This document shows, piece after piece, positions 16,276 to 24,681 of a stretch of 64,000 nt of DNA (its first letter is position 1; the number at the start of each line of letters is the position of its first letter). The notes under the pieces were generated by a model that worked only from the letters and a program-made list of their open reading frames with translations, was not told where the DNA came from and did no database searches. The stretch comes from Actinokineospora diospyrosa. Lineage in GTDB: Bacteria; Actinomycetota; Actinomycetes; Mycobacteriales; Pseudonocardiaceae. Location: NCBI RefSeq assembly GCF_024171925.1, contig NZ_JAMTCO010000012.1:62001-126000 (forward strand), in the 5' to 3' direction. A program made the position numbers and the translations under genes.

Positions 16276-17184
16276 GTGGACGGTCGCAAGTCACTACAGC
16301 CTGTAGGAGACGAAGGGCCGATCACTGAGGCGTATGTCGGCTGGTTGCGAGACCACGTCCGGCAGCTGCTCTTGCTCGATGCCCAGTTCGGCGGCAACGA
16401 GGCCAGCGGTCAAGCTGTGCGGCTGTTGCGTAGTGCGGTGCGCCGCATAGGGGTCGATTCGTGCCCGCAGCCACTGTGGCGAGACCTTATGCGGGTCGTG
16501 GGTGAGTTGGCTGAAGTCGCTGGGTGGCTGCTTTATGACGCCGATCAGCAAGACGCCAGCCGAAGGCTAAGCCTGGAGGCCTTGCACTACCTGCGGCTGG
16601 CTGGCGATCGCGAGCTCGAGCTACTGACGCTGCAGAACCTGTCTATGCAGGCTGAGTACCTAGGGCGCAGCGGCGAGGCACTGCAGATCTGCGAGGCCGT
16701 GCTGGACGGGCCGCTACCTGGGCGGGTGCGGGGGCTGTTCCTCGGTCGACGGGCGCATGCGCTTGCCAAGCGTGGGCAGCACAGCGAGGCGGCGCGGACG
16801 CTGGTGGAAGCACGGGCCGTTGTTGAGGACGACGGGCCTACATGGGCGTATTGGGTCGATGAGAGGCAGTTCGCCTGGTTCGAGGGCATGCTCGGGATGG
16901 AGCGTGGGGATTTCGACCAGGCTGCGGAGGTGTTCGCGGGAGCCTTGGCGAGTACACCGGCACATCGGGTTCGTGGGGCGTTCAGTCGGTCTGTGTACCT
17001 CTTGGACTGTCTGGTGCGTGCTGGGGATCTAAGGGAAGCCGAGCGCTTAGTGCCGGATGTCGCTGCGCGGGTCGGTGAGGTGGGGTCTCGGCGGACTGTG
17101 GCGTTGTTGCGGGGCGCGGTGAGGGATGCCGGGTTCGACGGGGGTGGGTACCTGGCGGAGTTGGTGCGGGAAACCGGGCCTTAG
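16276..17184 (+). CDS. TPR-like protein resembling the C-terminal half of XRE-type regulators
   Basis: The 302-residue protein is made of helix pairs with tetratricopeptide character, for example ELELLTLQNLSMQAEYLGRS, LFLGRRAHALAKRGQHSEAA and RGDFDQAAEVFAGAL. This resembles the sensor half of the many streptomycete-type regulators that carry an N-terminal XRE helix-turn-helix. Here the DNA-binding domain is absent: GGGAGG precedes GTG 16276 and the coding frame begins directly in the helical part. It may be a natural stand-alone form or a truncated gene. No partner is evident. The next gene, an MFS transporter, starts 10 bases after its stop. Confidence 0.75.
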   Translation: MDGRKSLQPVGDEGPITEAYVGWLRDHVRQLLLLDAQFGGNEASGQAVRLLRSAVRRIGVDSCPQPLWRDLMRVVGELAEVAGWLLYDADQQDASRRLSLEALHYLRLAGDRELELLTLQNLSMQAEYLGRSGEALQICEAVLDGPLPGRVRGLFLGRRAHALAKRGQHSEAARTLVEARAVVEDDGPTWAYWVDERQFAWFEGMLGMERGDFDQAAEVFAGALASTPAHRVRGAFSRSVYLLDCLVRAGDLREAERLVPDVAARVGEVGSRRTVALLRGAVRDAGFDGGGYLAELVRETGP

Positions 17185-17187
17185 GCT
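17182..17187 (+). promoter_or_regulatory. -10 hexamer TAGGCT before the MFS gene
   Basis: TAGGCT overlaps the stop codon of the TPR gene and ends 7 bases before GTG 17195. It supports that codon as a leaderless start in preference to ATG 17228. Confidence 0.45.
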
Positions 17188-17194
17188 TTGGCCG

Positions 17195-18832
17195 GTGACC
17201 CGGCGGCGGGGTCCGGCTGGAGTGGTGATGAGTGGTGGGGTGCGCGGCCCGTGGGTGGCGCTTGCGGCGCTGTGCGCGTGCTTCTTCATGGTCATGCTCG
17301 ACTCCACCATCGTCACCGTGGCGATCCCGGCGATGCTGGAGGGCCTCGACGCCACGTTGAACCAGGTCATCTGGGTCAACAGCGTCTACCTGCTCGCCAA
17401 CACCGTCCCGCTGCTGCTGACCGGCAGGCTCGGCGACCGGTTCGGGCCCAAGCGGGTCCTGGTGGTCGGGCTGGTCCTGTTCCTCGGCGCGTCGCTCTGG
17501 TGTGGACTGTCCACCTCGGCGGGGTCGCTGATCGCGGCGCGGGCGGTGCAGGGGCTGGGCGCCGCCGCGATGACGCCGCAGACGTTGTCGTTCATCACCG
17601 GGTTGTTCCCGCCGGAGCGGCGCGGGGCGCCGATCGCGGTGTGGGGGGCTGTCGCGGGGGTCGCGACGATCACCGGGCCGGTGGTGGGCGGGTTGCTGGT
17701 GCAGCACGTGGGCTGGCAGTGGATCTTCCTGTTGAACCTGCCGATCGGCGCGGTCGGGTTGGTGCTCGGCCTGGTGTTGCTACCGGACTGGCGGCCCGCT
17801 GGGCGGGTGCGGCTTGACGTGACCGGGGCGTTGTTGGCCTCCGCCGGGCTCGGGCTGTTGGTCTTCGGCTTGCAGAACGGGCAGCACTACCACTGGGGCC
17901 AGATCGTTGGTCCTATAGGCGTTCTCCCGGTGATCGGGATCGGCTTGCTGTTGCTCGGCGGGTTCACGATCTACCAGCGACGCGCACGTGACCCTCTTCT
18001 CCCTAGAGGCTTGTTCGCCAACCCCGTCTTCAGTTACGCCAACCTGACCCACGCGGCGCTGGGCTTCGCGACGACCGGGATGTTCCTACCGCTGGTGATC
18101 TACGTGCAGTCGGTGCTCGGGCTGGACCCGGTCGCGTCGAGTCTGCTGTGCGCGCCGATGGCGGTGGCAGCGGGCGGCGCGGCCTGGGTGGCAGGCCGGT
18201 CGCGGGTCGAGGGCCGGACCATGATCATGACCGGGCTTGGCGGATTGGCTGCCGGGACGATCGTGCTGGCGCTGCTCGCCGAACCGGACACGGACCCGCT
18301 GCTGCTCGTGCCGGGCCTGGTGGTGGCCGGTACCGGGATCGGCCTCGTCTTCTCCCCGCTGACCGCCTCGGCGACCTTCGGGATGCCGACCCACCTGGTC
18401 GGGGCCGCCTCGGGGGTGTTCAACACCTCGCGGCAGGTCGGCGGGGTGCTCGGCAGCGCGACGACCGGACTGCTGCTGCAGGTCGGCCTGGGATTCGCGG
18501 TGCCGGAGGCGGCCAGGGAGTACGCCAAGTTCCTGCCGCCGCGCTACGCCGACGAGTTCGTCGAGCGGATCACCTCGGCCGCGCAGACGGCCAGCCAGTT
18601 CGGCGGCGAAGGCCCGGAGGTGCCGTCGGACTGGTCACCAACGGTGGCGGAGAAGGTGCGCGAGTTGGCCACCGACGCGTTCCACCTCGGGTTCACCAAC
18701 GCGGCGAAAGCGACACTTGTGTTGCCGGTTGTCGTCCTCGTTCTGGGGATGGTGTGCGCGGCCGGTATTCGACCGCGGCCAACTGGTAACGCGAATAATT
18801 CAGGACTGTCGAGGGAACCGGTCGGACCGTAG
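17195..18832 (+). CDS. MFS drug efflux transporter, DHA2 (EmrB/QacA) family
   Basis: The 545-residue membrane protein has about 14 predicted helices. It carries motif D1 (FFMVMLDSTIVTVAIPAM), motif A after helix 2 (GRLGDRFGPKRVLVVGL) and the proline/glycine antiporter motif C (GAVAGVATITGPVVGGLL). These mark proton-driven multidrug exporters. The substrate cannot be told. The start is GTG 17195 with a close -10 hexamer. ATG 17228, with a GGAG upstream, is the alternative and would remove eleven residues. It follows the TPR gene closely, and a regulatory link is possible but unproven. Confidence 0.9.
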   Translation: MTRRRGPAGVVMSGGVRGPWVALAALCACFFMVMLDSTIVTVAIPAMLEGLDATLNQVIWVNSVYLLANTVPLLLTGRLGDRFGPKRVLVVGLVLFLGASLWCGLSTSAGSLIAARAVQGLGAAAMTPQTLSFITGLFPPERRGAPIAVWGAVAGVATITGPVVGGLLVQHVGWQWIFLLNLPIGAVGLVLGLVLLPDWRPAGRVRLDVTGALLASAGLGLLVFGLQNGQHYHWGQIVGPIGVLPVIGIGLLLLGGFTIYQRRARDPLLPRGLFANPVFSYANLTHAALGFATTGMFLPLVIYVQSVLGLDPVASSLLCAPMAVAAGGAAWVAGRSRVEGRTMIMTGLGGLAAGTIVLALLAEPDTDPLLLVPGLVVAGTGIGLVFSPLTASATFGMPTHLVGAASGVFNTSRQVGGVLGSATTGLLLQVGLGFAVPEAAREYAKFLPPRYADEFVERITSAAQTASQFGGEGPEVPSDWSPTVAEKVRELATDAFHLGFTNAAKATLVLPVVVLVLGMVCAAGIRPRPTGNANNSGLSREPVGP

Positions 18833-18835
18833 CGT
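18830..18835 (+). promoter_or_regulatory. -10 hexamer TAGCGT of the S15 peptidase gene
   Basis: TAGCGT ends 8 bases before ATG 18844 and overlaps the MFS stop codon. It is compatible with a leaderless transcript. Confidence 0.45.
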
Positions 18836-18843
18836 CTGCACAC

Positions 18844-20661
18844 ATGGCTATACGGCGATCCCTGCTCACCATGGCTGTTGCTGTTGTCGCAAGTCTTGGG
18901 GCGCTAGCCGTCCCGGCATCAGCCGCGCCTACCGCGCTGCGCAGCGACCCCATCTACTCTTACGCGAACGCCGTGCGTGAGACGGTGTGGGTCGACACGG
19001 GTCTTACCGCGCCGAACGGTTCGCGAGTTCGGGTCGCCACTGACATCATTCGCCCGCGTGAGGCCACTGGCCGCGTCCCGGTAATCATGGACGCGAGCCC
19101 CTACTACACCACGCTCGGGCGGGGTAACGAGAGCCAGAAGAAGGTCTACGACAGCGCGGGCAAGCCCGTTCAGTTCCCGCTGCACTACGACAACTACTTC
19201 GTGCCGCGCGGTTACGCCGTCGCACTCGTCGACCTTTCCGGCACGGCTCGCTCGAACGGATGCGTCGACATCGGTGGACGCTCGGAGATCGCGTCGGCGA
19301 AGTCGGTCATCGACTGGCTCAACGGCCGCGCGACCGGCTACACGTCCGCGACCGGTAGCACTACCGCGACAGCCAGCTGGTCCACGGGCGCTGTCGGGAT
19401 GATCGGCAAGTCGTGGGACGGCACTATCGCGAACGGTGTCGCTGCGACCGGCGTCGACGGCCTTAAGACGATCGTGCCGATTGGCGCCATCAGCTCCTGG
19501 TACGACTACTACCGCGCGTCCGGCGCCACGTTCACCAGTGGGAGCCCGGCTGGTTTGGCGCAGGTAGTGGAGAACTCGGCAGGTGCGTCTAACTGCGGCT
19601 CGGTTAAGACAACGCTGACGAACGGCTCACCTTCCAGCGGTGACTACACCGCCCTGTACCGCGAGCGGGACTACGTGCTCAACGCCTCGAAGGTGAAGGC
19701 GAGCGTGTTCGTGGTCCACGGGCTCAACGACCTCAACGTGAAGACGATCAACTTCGGCCAGTGGTGGAACGCGCTGCCCGCGACCGTCGAGCGCAAGATC
19801 TGGCTCTCCCAGACCGGTCACGTCGACCCGTTCGACTACCGGCGCTCGGTGTGGGTCGACACGCTGCACCGGTGGTTCGACCACTACCTGCTGGGCATCG
19901 ACAACGGCGTCGAGCGCGAGCCCGCGTCCACTGTGGAGCAACGACCGGACGTCTGGAAGGACGACCCGTCCTGGCCGCTGGCCACCTCGCCGACAACGTT
20001 GCGCTTGCGGCCGGGTTCGACCGCGGGCGTGGGCACGCTGGGCACAACCGCGCCGCCCGCGGGCACCGTTGCGAGCCTCACCGACAACCGCACCAGCTCG
20101 TACGACTGGATCAACAACCCGACCACCACGTCGTCGGCCCGGGTCGTCTACCGGACCGAGGCGCTCGGCGCCGACGTGCGGGTGTCCGGCACCTCGCAGA
20201 TCACCGTGACCGTGACGCCCTCGCAGAGCGCGGCCCGCGTGTCCGCGGTCCTGGTCGACTACGGCTCGTCGACAATCCGCAACTACCGCACCAGCGGCGA
20301 GGGCATCCGCACCCTGACCACCCGCTCCTGCTGGGGCGAAAGCACCACCGGCGACAGCGCCTGCTACCTCGACACCGCGGCAAACAACACGACCGTCAGC
20401 CAGAACATCATCGCCCGCGGCTGGGCCGACCTCGGCCACTACGCGGGCCTCGACACCCGCCGCACCCTGACGGCCGGGACCCCGTACACGATCACCTTCA
20501 ACCTGGCCTCGACCGACCAACTCATCCCCGCCGGCCACCGCTTGGCACTGGTCATCGGGAGCACGGACAGCTCGTTCATCAGCTCCGCAGGCACCAACCC
20601 GCGCCTGACAATCGACCTCGCGAAGACGTCGGTGCGCATCCCGCTGGTCGGATCCATCTGA
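18844..20661 (+). CDS. secreted Xaa-Pro dipeptidyl-peptidase (S15 family)
   Basis: The 605-residue precursor starts with a Sec signal peptide (basic start, hydrophobic core, cleavage near PASAAP at about residue 28). The alpha/beta hydrolase domain follows, with the nucleophile Ser in GMIGKSWDGT, the acid in HGLNDLNVK and the catalytic His in SQTGHVDPFD. The C-terminal jelly-roll domain is typical of X-Pro dipeptidyl-peptidases and CocE-like esterases. It should remove X-Pro dipeptides from extracellular peptides. CocE-type esterase activity is the alternative. The gene is followed by module copy C after a 54-base gap. Confidence 0.92.
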   Translation: MAIRRSLLTMAVAVVASLGALAVPASAAPTALRSDPIYSYANAVRETVWVDTGLTAPNGSRVRVATDIIRPREATGRVPVIMDASPYYTTLGRGNESQKKVYDSAGKPVQFPLHYDNYFVPRGYAVALVDLSGTARSNGCVDIGGRSEIASAKSVIDWLNGRATGYTSATGSTTATASWSTGAVGMIGKSWDGTIANGVAATGVDGLKTIVPIGAISSWYDYYRASGATFTSGSPAGLAQVVENSAGASNCGSVKTTLTNGSPSSGDYTALYRERDYVLNASKVKASVFVVHGLNDLNVKTINFGQWWNALPATVERKIWLSQTGHVDPFDYRRSVWVDTLHRWFDHYLLGIDNGVEREPASTVEQRPDVWKDDPSWPLATSPTTLRLRPGSTAGVGTLGTTAPPAGTVASLTDNRTSSYDWINNPTTTSSARVVYRTEALGADVRVSGTSQITVTVTPSQSAARVSAVLVDYGSSTIRNYRTSGEGIRTLTTRSCWGESTTGDSACYLDTAANNTTVSQNIIARGWADLGHYAGLDTRRTLTAGTPYTITFNLASTDQLIPAGHRLALVIGSTDSSFISSAGTNPRLTIDLAKTSVRIPLVGSI

Positions 20662-20715
20662 CGGCTGGCCTCGGTTTTCTTCTGCTGCCGGCCGCTGGAA
20701 GTTCCCTCGGCCGGG

Positions 20716-20850
20716 TGACAGAAGTTATCCACATGTGGATCTTCGGCGCACTGCTTTCAAGATCCACTGTCAGTGGGGCCTAGTAGACTGGCCCTGGGGC
20801 CGCCCCCCGGAGAGGGTGGGGGCTGCGCCCCCGACCCGCACGCGGGGGCA
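20716..20850 (+). repeat. structured interspersed module, copy C
   Basis: The sequence runs ACAGAAG, then TTATCCACA at 20725-20733 inside the palindrome ATCCACATGTGGAT, then GTGGATCTT pairing with AAGATCCAC across a short loop. The small palindrome CCACTGTCAGTGG, the core TAGTAGACTGG (20781-20791) and the GC hairpin GGGGGCTGCGCCCCC follow. The second inverted repeat shares one arm with each neighbour, so the pairings exclude one another. Confidence 0.9.
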
Positions 20851-20865
20851 CCGGGGTCAGGCGGG

Positions 20866-21441
20866 GTCTTAGGCCACCGCAGCGGTAAGCAGAGGATGCG
20901 CCGCCGCGGCAGTCGGCAGGGACCACGCGCGGGAGCAGCGGATGGGGTGGGGTCTTAGGCCGCCGCAGCGGTAGGCAGAGGTTGTGCCACCAGGGGCGGT
21001 CGACAGGGGGAACTGCGCGCGGGGCACTGGGAGTGGGTCTGGGCCCACCGCAGCGATAGGCGGAGAATGCCCCGCCGCAGCGGTCGACAGAAACCACGCG
21101 CGGGAGCAGCGGTGGAATCTGGGCCACCGGAGCGGTAGGCGGAGGTTGTGCCACCGGGGGCAGTCGGCAGGGGGAACCGCGCGCGGGGGCAGCGGGTTGG
21201 GGGCTGGGCCACCGCAGCGATAGGCGGAGAATGCGCCGCCGGAACGGTCGGCAGGGGAACCATGCGCGGGCGCACCGGGGGTGGGGGCAGGGCCGCCGCA
21301 GCGATAGAGGGGAGGGTGCGCCGCCGCGACGGTCGACAGGGGAACCACGCGCGCGACAGTGGGTTTGGTGGGGCCTCGGGCCACCGGAGCGGTAGGCGGA
21401 CGTTGTGCCGCCAGGGGACCGCGCGGGCGGGGTGGGGCTTT
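20866..21441 (+). repeat. G-rich tandem array, about seven units of 80-88 bases
   Basis: Units begin near 20873, 20959, 21043, 21123, 21208, 21292 and 21380 with the anchor GCCACCGCAGCGGTA and variants. GGCGGAGGTTGTGCC, a GTCGGCAGGG block and GCGCGGGGGCAGCGG follow in each. Spacing varies by amounts that are not multiples of three, so this is not a coding repeat. The plus strand is strongly G-rich. Confidence 0.9.
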
Positions 21442-21775
21442 AGGGCGTTGACGCTTGAGCGGTGTGTGGGCTGGGCCGGGGCGGGGTTGTTTGCGAGCGC
21501 CGGGTTGAGGTTGGGCAGCTGCGGGGGCAGAGACGGGGCCTTGTGGTGAGTACCGGTTGAGCCGTCGTGGCGTAGGTGGTCGAGGCGGGTTGCTGTTTTC
21601 GTTGCTGTGGGCCGATTTGGGGAAGCGAGCGCTCTGCGGAGGGTTGATTTCGCTGGTGTGCGGCCGCTGTTGATCAGCTGGGGGCGACTTGGTTCGTGAG
21701 GGCTTCCGCAGGCGACCTTGTCAGAAGTTCTCCCAGGTCACAGCAATTGGCCTGCGTCGATGTTCACCCGGCTCA
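21442..21775. other. G-rich non-coding DNA
   Basis: This is an extension of the G-rich strand bias without clear repeat units. I see no gene. Near its end it carries a TGTTCACCCGG stretch, similar to bases flanking module copy A. Confidence 0.5.
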
Positions 21776-21915
21776 GCGACAAAAGTTATCCACATGTGGA
21801 TCTCCAGCACCCTTTTCCAAGATCCACTGTCGGTGGGGGCCAGTAGACTGGCACCGGGGTCGCCCCCCGGAGAGGGTGGGGGCCGGGCTGGAGTCGGGAC
21901 CGCGCGCGGGGGCAG
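21776..21915 (+). repeat. structured interspersed module, copy D
   Basis: TTATCCACA lies at 21786-21794 in the same ATCCACATGTGGAT palindrome. GTGGATCT and AAGATCCAC arms, the CAGTAGACTGG core and CGCCCCCCGGAGAGGGTGGGGG follow. The terminal hairpin is changed to GGGGGCCGGGCT, so that stem is lost in this copy. Confidence 0.88.
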
Positions 21916-21999
21916 CGGGGCGGGTGCGTGGGGAAGCGGGTTGAGCAAGGGGGGCATGGCGGTAAGGGGCACCGTGGGGGCGGGTTGGCGGGTGTGGGC

Positions 22000-22390
22000 G
22001 AGGGGTGCGGTATCCGGTAAGGGGTCTCCACGGGGAGCGGGCTGGTGGGGGCGAGACGTAGCGGTAAGAGGCGCCTGCGGGGATCAGGCAGGTGGGTGGG
22101 GACGGAGGGTGCCGCAGCGGTAGAGGCGCCTGTGGGGAGTGGGCAGGTGGGGCGAAGCGCTGTGGCGGTAAGGGCGGGTGGGCGGGGGCGAAGGTGTGCT
22201 GTGGCGGTAAGAGCAGCCGCGGGGAGTGAGGTGAGGGCAAGAGGTGCCGTGGTGGTGAGGGGCGCTGCGGGGACGGGCGGCGGGGTTAGCGGGATAGAGG
22301 CGCTGTGGCGGTAAGAGCGGGTGGCGGGGATAGAGGTGCAGCAGCGGTAGGGGTGCTGCGGGGTGGCGGGCGGAGGAGTGGCGAGGGGGT
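22000..22390 (+). repeat. G-rich array of about 45-60-base units before maf
   Basis: The core GCGGTAAGAGGCGCC and variants recurs at about 22062, 22117, 22162, 22204, 22250, 22305 and 22345. Each is followed by a TGCGGGG or GCGGGGA block. The core resembles the anchor of the array at 20866-21441. No gene is supported. Confidence 0.75.
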
Positions 22391-22396
22391 GGCAGA

Positions 22397-22402
22397 TAGC
22401 CT
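22397..22402 (+). promoter_or_regulatory. -10 hexamer TAGCCT of maf
   Basis: TAGCCT ends 7 bases before ATG 22410, in keeping with a leaderless transcript. Confidence 0.5.
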
Positions 22403-22409
22403 GCGGGGT

Positions 22410-23027
22410 ATGGAGTTCATCCTCGCGTCCCAGTCCCCCGCTCGGCTTGGTGTTTTGAAGGCCGCTGGGATCGATCCGGTTGTTCGGGTGTCCGGCGTGG
22501 ACGAGGATCTTGTGGCGGCGGGGGTGGTGGATCCGACGCCGGAGCGGGTTGTGGGGGCGTTGGCTGAGGCCAAGGCTCGGACGGTCGTGGGGGGCCAGGA
22601 CCACGACGCTGTGGTGGTGGGGTGCGATTCGATGTTGCACTTCGGCGGGGAGTTGGTGGGGAAGCCGGGGACCGCTGAGGTCGCGCGGGAGCGTTGGGCG
22701 AAGATGGTTGGTGGCACGGGGGTGTTGCTGACCGGGCACGCGGTGCTGCGGGTCGTGGGCGGGGAGGTTGTCGCCGTCGCGCGGGGGGTTGAGGGGACGA
22801 CCATTCACTTCGGGGTGCCCGGTGCGGACGAGATCGACGCCTACATCGCCAGCGGGGAGCCGTTGGGGGTGGCCGGGGGGTTCACGCTCGACGGGCTGGG
22901 CGGGTGGTTCGTGGACCGGATCGAGGGGGATCCGTCGAGTGTCATCGGGATCAGCTTGCCGTTGACCCGGCGGCTGTTGGGGGAGCTCGGGATCAGCGTC
23001 GCCCGGCTGTGGCGTTCCACCAGGTGA
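22410..23027 (+). CDS. maf: Maf/YhdE family nucleoside triphosphate pyrophosphatase
   Basis: The 205-residue cytoplasmic enzyme hydrolyses non-canonical or surplus nucleoside triphosphates to the monophosphate and pyrophosphate. The N-terminal substrate loop is FILASQSPARLGVL, the catalytic acid region is VVVGCDSMLHF, and the conserved GKPG and GGFTLDGLGG loops are present. Length is typical. It matches Rv3282 in the conserved order between accE5 and accA3. Here it is separated from accE5 by more than 6 kb of inserted genes and repeats. Confidence 0.93.
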   Translation: MEFILASQSPARLGVLKAAGIDPVVRVSGVDEDLVAAGVVDPTPERVVGALAEAKARTVVGGQDHDAVVVGCDSMLHFGGELVGKPGTAEVARERWAKMVGGTGVLLTGHAVLRVVGGEVVAVARGVEGTTIHFGVPGADEIDAYIASGEPLGVAGGFTLDGLGGWFVDRIEGDPSSVIGISLPLTRRLLGELGISVARLWRSTR

Positions 23028-23212
23028 GAGTGATTCCGCTCTCCGGGTGAGACGGGAAGTTTTCCACCAACCGGCTGGTTGGATCGCGGTGATGAGGTAC
23101 TCACCAGCGCTGACCGAGCGCCTGCACGTCGACTTGCGGCGGCAGGCCAGTGCGCTGTGTCGAGGTTAGGAGTCGACCCAACACCTCCCTCCCCATCCCC
23201 ACTGGAGTCCCC

Positions 23213-24592
23213 ATGTCCACAGCCGCCCACCCGACCAGTCGGCGCACCCTCTACTTCGGACTCACCGTGCTCGCGGGCCTGGTCATCGGCGCGCTGCTCG
23301 GCTTCGTGGCCAAGCAGACCGGCACCGCCTGGCTGACCACGACGCTCAAGACGATCGGCTCGATCTTCACCAACCTGTTGCAGTTCACCGTGATCCCGCT
23401 GGTGTTCACCGCCATCGTGGTCGGCGTCAACAGCCTGCGCGGCCTCGGCGGCGGGCGCACCGCGGCCCGGCTCGGCGGCAAGACGCTGCTGTGGTTCGGG
23501 ATCACCTCGCTCATCGCGGTGCTGATCGGCATCGTCGTCGGGCTGGTGTCCGGCGTCGGCAAGGGGGTCACCGTCACGCCGAGCGAGGCGACCGTGCAGC
23601 GGTTGGCCGACCGCGCGCAGGGCGACTGGCTGACCGTCATCAACGGCCTGGTGCCGGAGAACCTGTTCTCCGCCTTCGCCAACGGCGAGGTGCTGCAGGT
23701 CGTGTTCGTCGCCGCGCTGGTCGGGATCGCGACCTACGCGCTCGGCGAACGGGCCAGGCCGTTCGTCGCGTTCAACCAGGCGGCGTTCGACGTCATCCAG
23801 AAGGTCCTCGGCTGGATCATCCGGTTGGCCCCCATCGGCGTGCTCGGCCTGATCGGCACCGCGGTCGCCACCTACGGCAACCAGTTCTTCAAGCCGCTGC
23901 TGTCGCTGATCGCCGCCGTGTACGTCGCCGCGCTGCTGGTGCTGTTCGTGGTCTACCCGATCCTGCTGCGCTTCGTCGGCAAGGTCAGCCCGCGGATCTT
24001 CTTCGCCAAGGCGTGGACCGCGCTGCAGTTCGCCTTCGTCTCCCGCTCCTCCGGCGCCACGCTGCCGTTGAGCAGGCAGACCGCGGTGAACCTGGGCGTG
24101 CAGCCCGGGTACGCCGGGTTCGCGGTCCCGCTGGGCACCACCACCAAGATGGACGGCTGCGCGGCGCTGTACCCGGCCATCGCGACGATCTTCATCGCGA
24201 ACCTGTTCGGCGTGCACCTCAGCCCCTGGCAGTACGCGGGCATCGTGCTGGTCGCGGTGTTCGGCTCGTTCGCCACCGCGGGCACCACCGGCTGGTTCAC
24301 CATGCTGACCCTGACGCTGAGCACGATCGGGCTGCCCGCGGAGGTCGTGGCGACCGGCGTGGCGATCGTCTACGGGGTCGACCCGATCCTGGACATGATC
24401 CGCACCGCGACCAACGTCGCCGGGCAGATCACCGTCCCGGTGCTGGTGGCCCGCGGCGAGGAGCTGCTCGACGACGAGGTACTGGCCGCCCCGAGCGGTC
24501 CGCCGCTGCTCGACGACAGCACCGATGGCAGCTCCGACGACGGGCCGACCGACGAGAAGCCGACCAAGCGCGAGGACCTCGTCCCGGCCTGA
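23213..24592 (+). CDS. DAACS-family dicarboxylate/amino acid:cation symporter
   Basis: The 459-residue membrane transporter belongs to the DctA/GltP family. The first helix is in TLYFGLTVLAGLVIGALLGF. The serine-rich re-entrant loop appears as AFVSRSSGATLPLS, the substrate and sodium site as LGTTTKMDGCA, and the helix 7-8 region as DPILDMIRTATNVAGQ. It should import C4-dicarboxylates, glutamate or aspartate with protons or sodium. ATG 23213 has GGAG upstream. An acidic, Asp/Ser-rich tail of about 35 residues ends the protein. A convergent terminator follows. Confidence 0.92.
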   Translation: MSTAAHPTSRRTLYFGLTVLAGLVIGALLGFVAKQTGTAWLTTTLKTIGSIFTNLLQFTVIPLVFTAIVVGVNSLRGLGGGRTAARLGGKTLLWFGITSLIAVLIGIVVGLVSGVGKGVTVTPSEATVQRLADRAQGDWLTVINGLVPENLFSAFANGEVLQVVFVAALVGIATYALGERARPFVAFNQAAFDVIQKVLGWIIRLAPIGVLGLIGTAVATYGNQFFKPLLSLIAAVYVAALLVLFVVYPILLRFVGKVSPRIFFAKAWTALQFAFVSRSSGATLPLSRQTAVNLGVQPGYAGFAVPLGTTTKMDGCAALYPAIATIFIANLFGVHLSPWQYAGIVLVAVFGSFATAGTTGWFTMLTLTLSTIGLPAEVVATGVAIVYGVDPILDMIRTATNVAGQITVPVLVARGEELLDDEVLAAPSGPPLLDDSTDGSSDDGPTDEKPTKREDLVPA

Positions 24593-24613
24593 CCGGCTCC
24601 AGTGGTGCCAACC

Positions 24614-24646
24614 GAACGGCCGCTCCCGACCAGGGGGCGGCCGTTC
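24614..24646. terminator. hairpin terminator between convergent genes
   Basis: GAACGGCCGC (24614-24623) pairs perfectly with GCGGCCGTTC (24637-24646) around a 13-base loop. It lies between the symporter and the minus-strand secreted-protein gene and can serve both. The following T-run is weak. Confidence 0.6.
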
Positions 24647-24681
24647 GTCCTACCCGCGCAGTGCCTATAGGCCGCGCGGCA

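Noticed and set aside
20869-21384. Minus-strand open frame across the G-rich array as a repeat protein
   Set aside because: Unit spacing changes by amounts that are not multiples of three (86, 84, 80, 85, 84, 88), so the repeat drifts between frames. Other frames are open as well.
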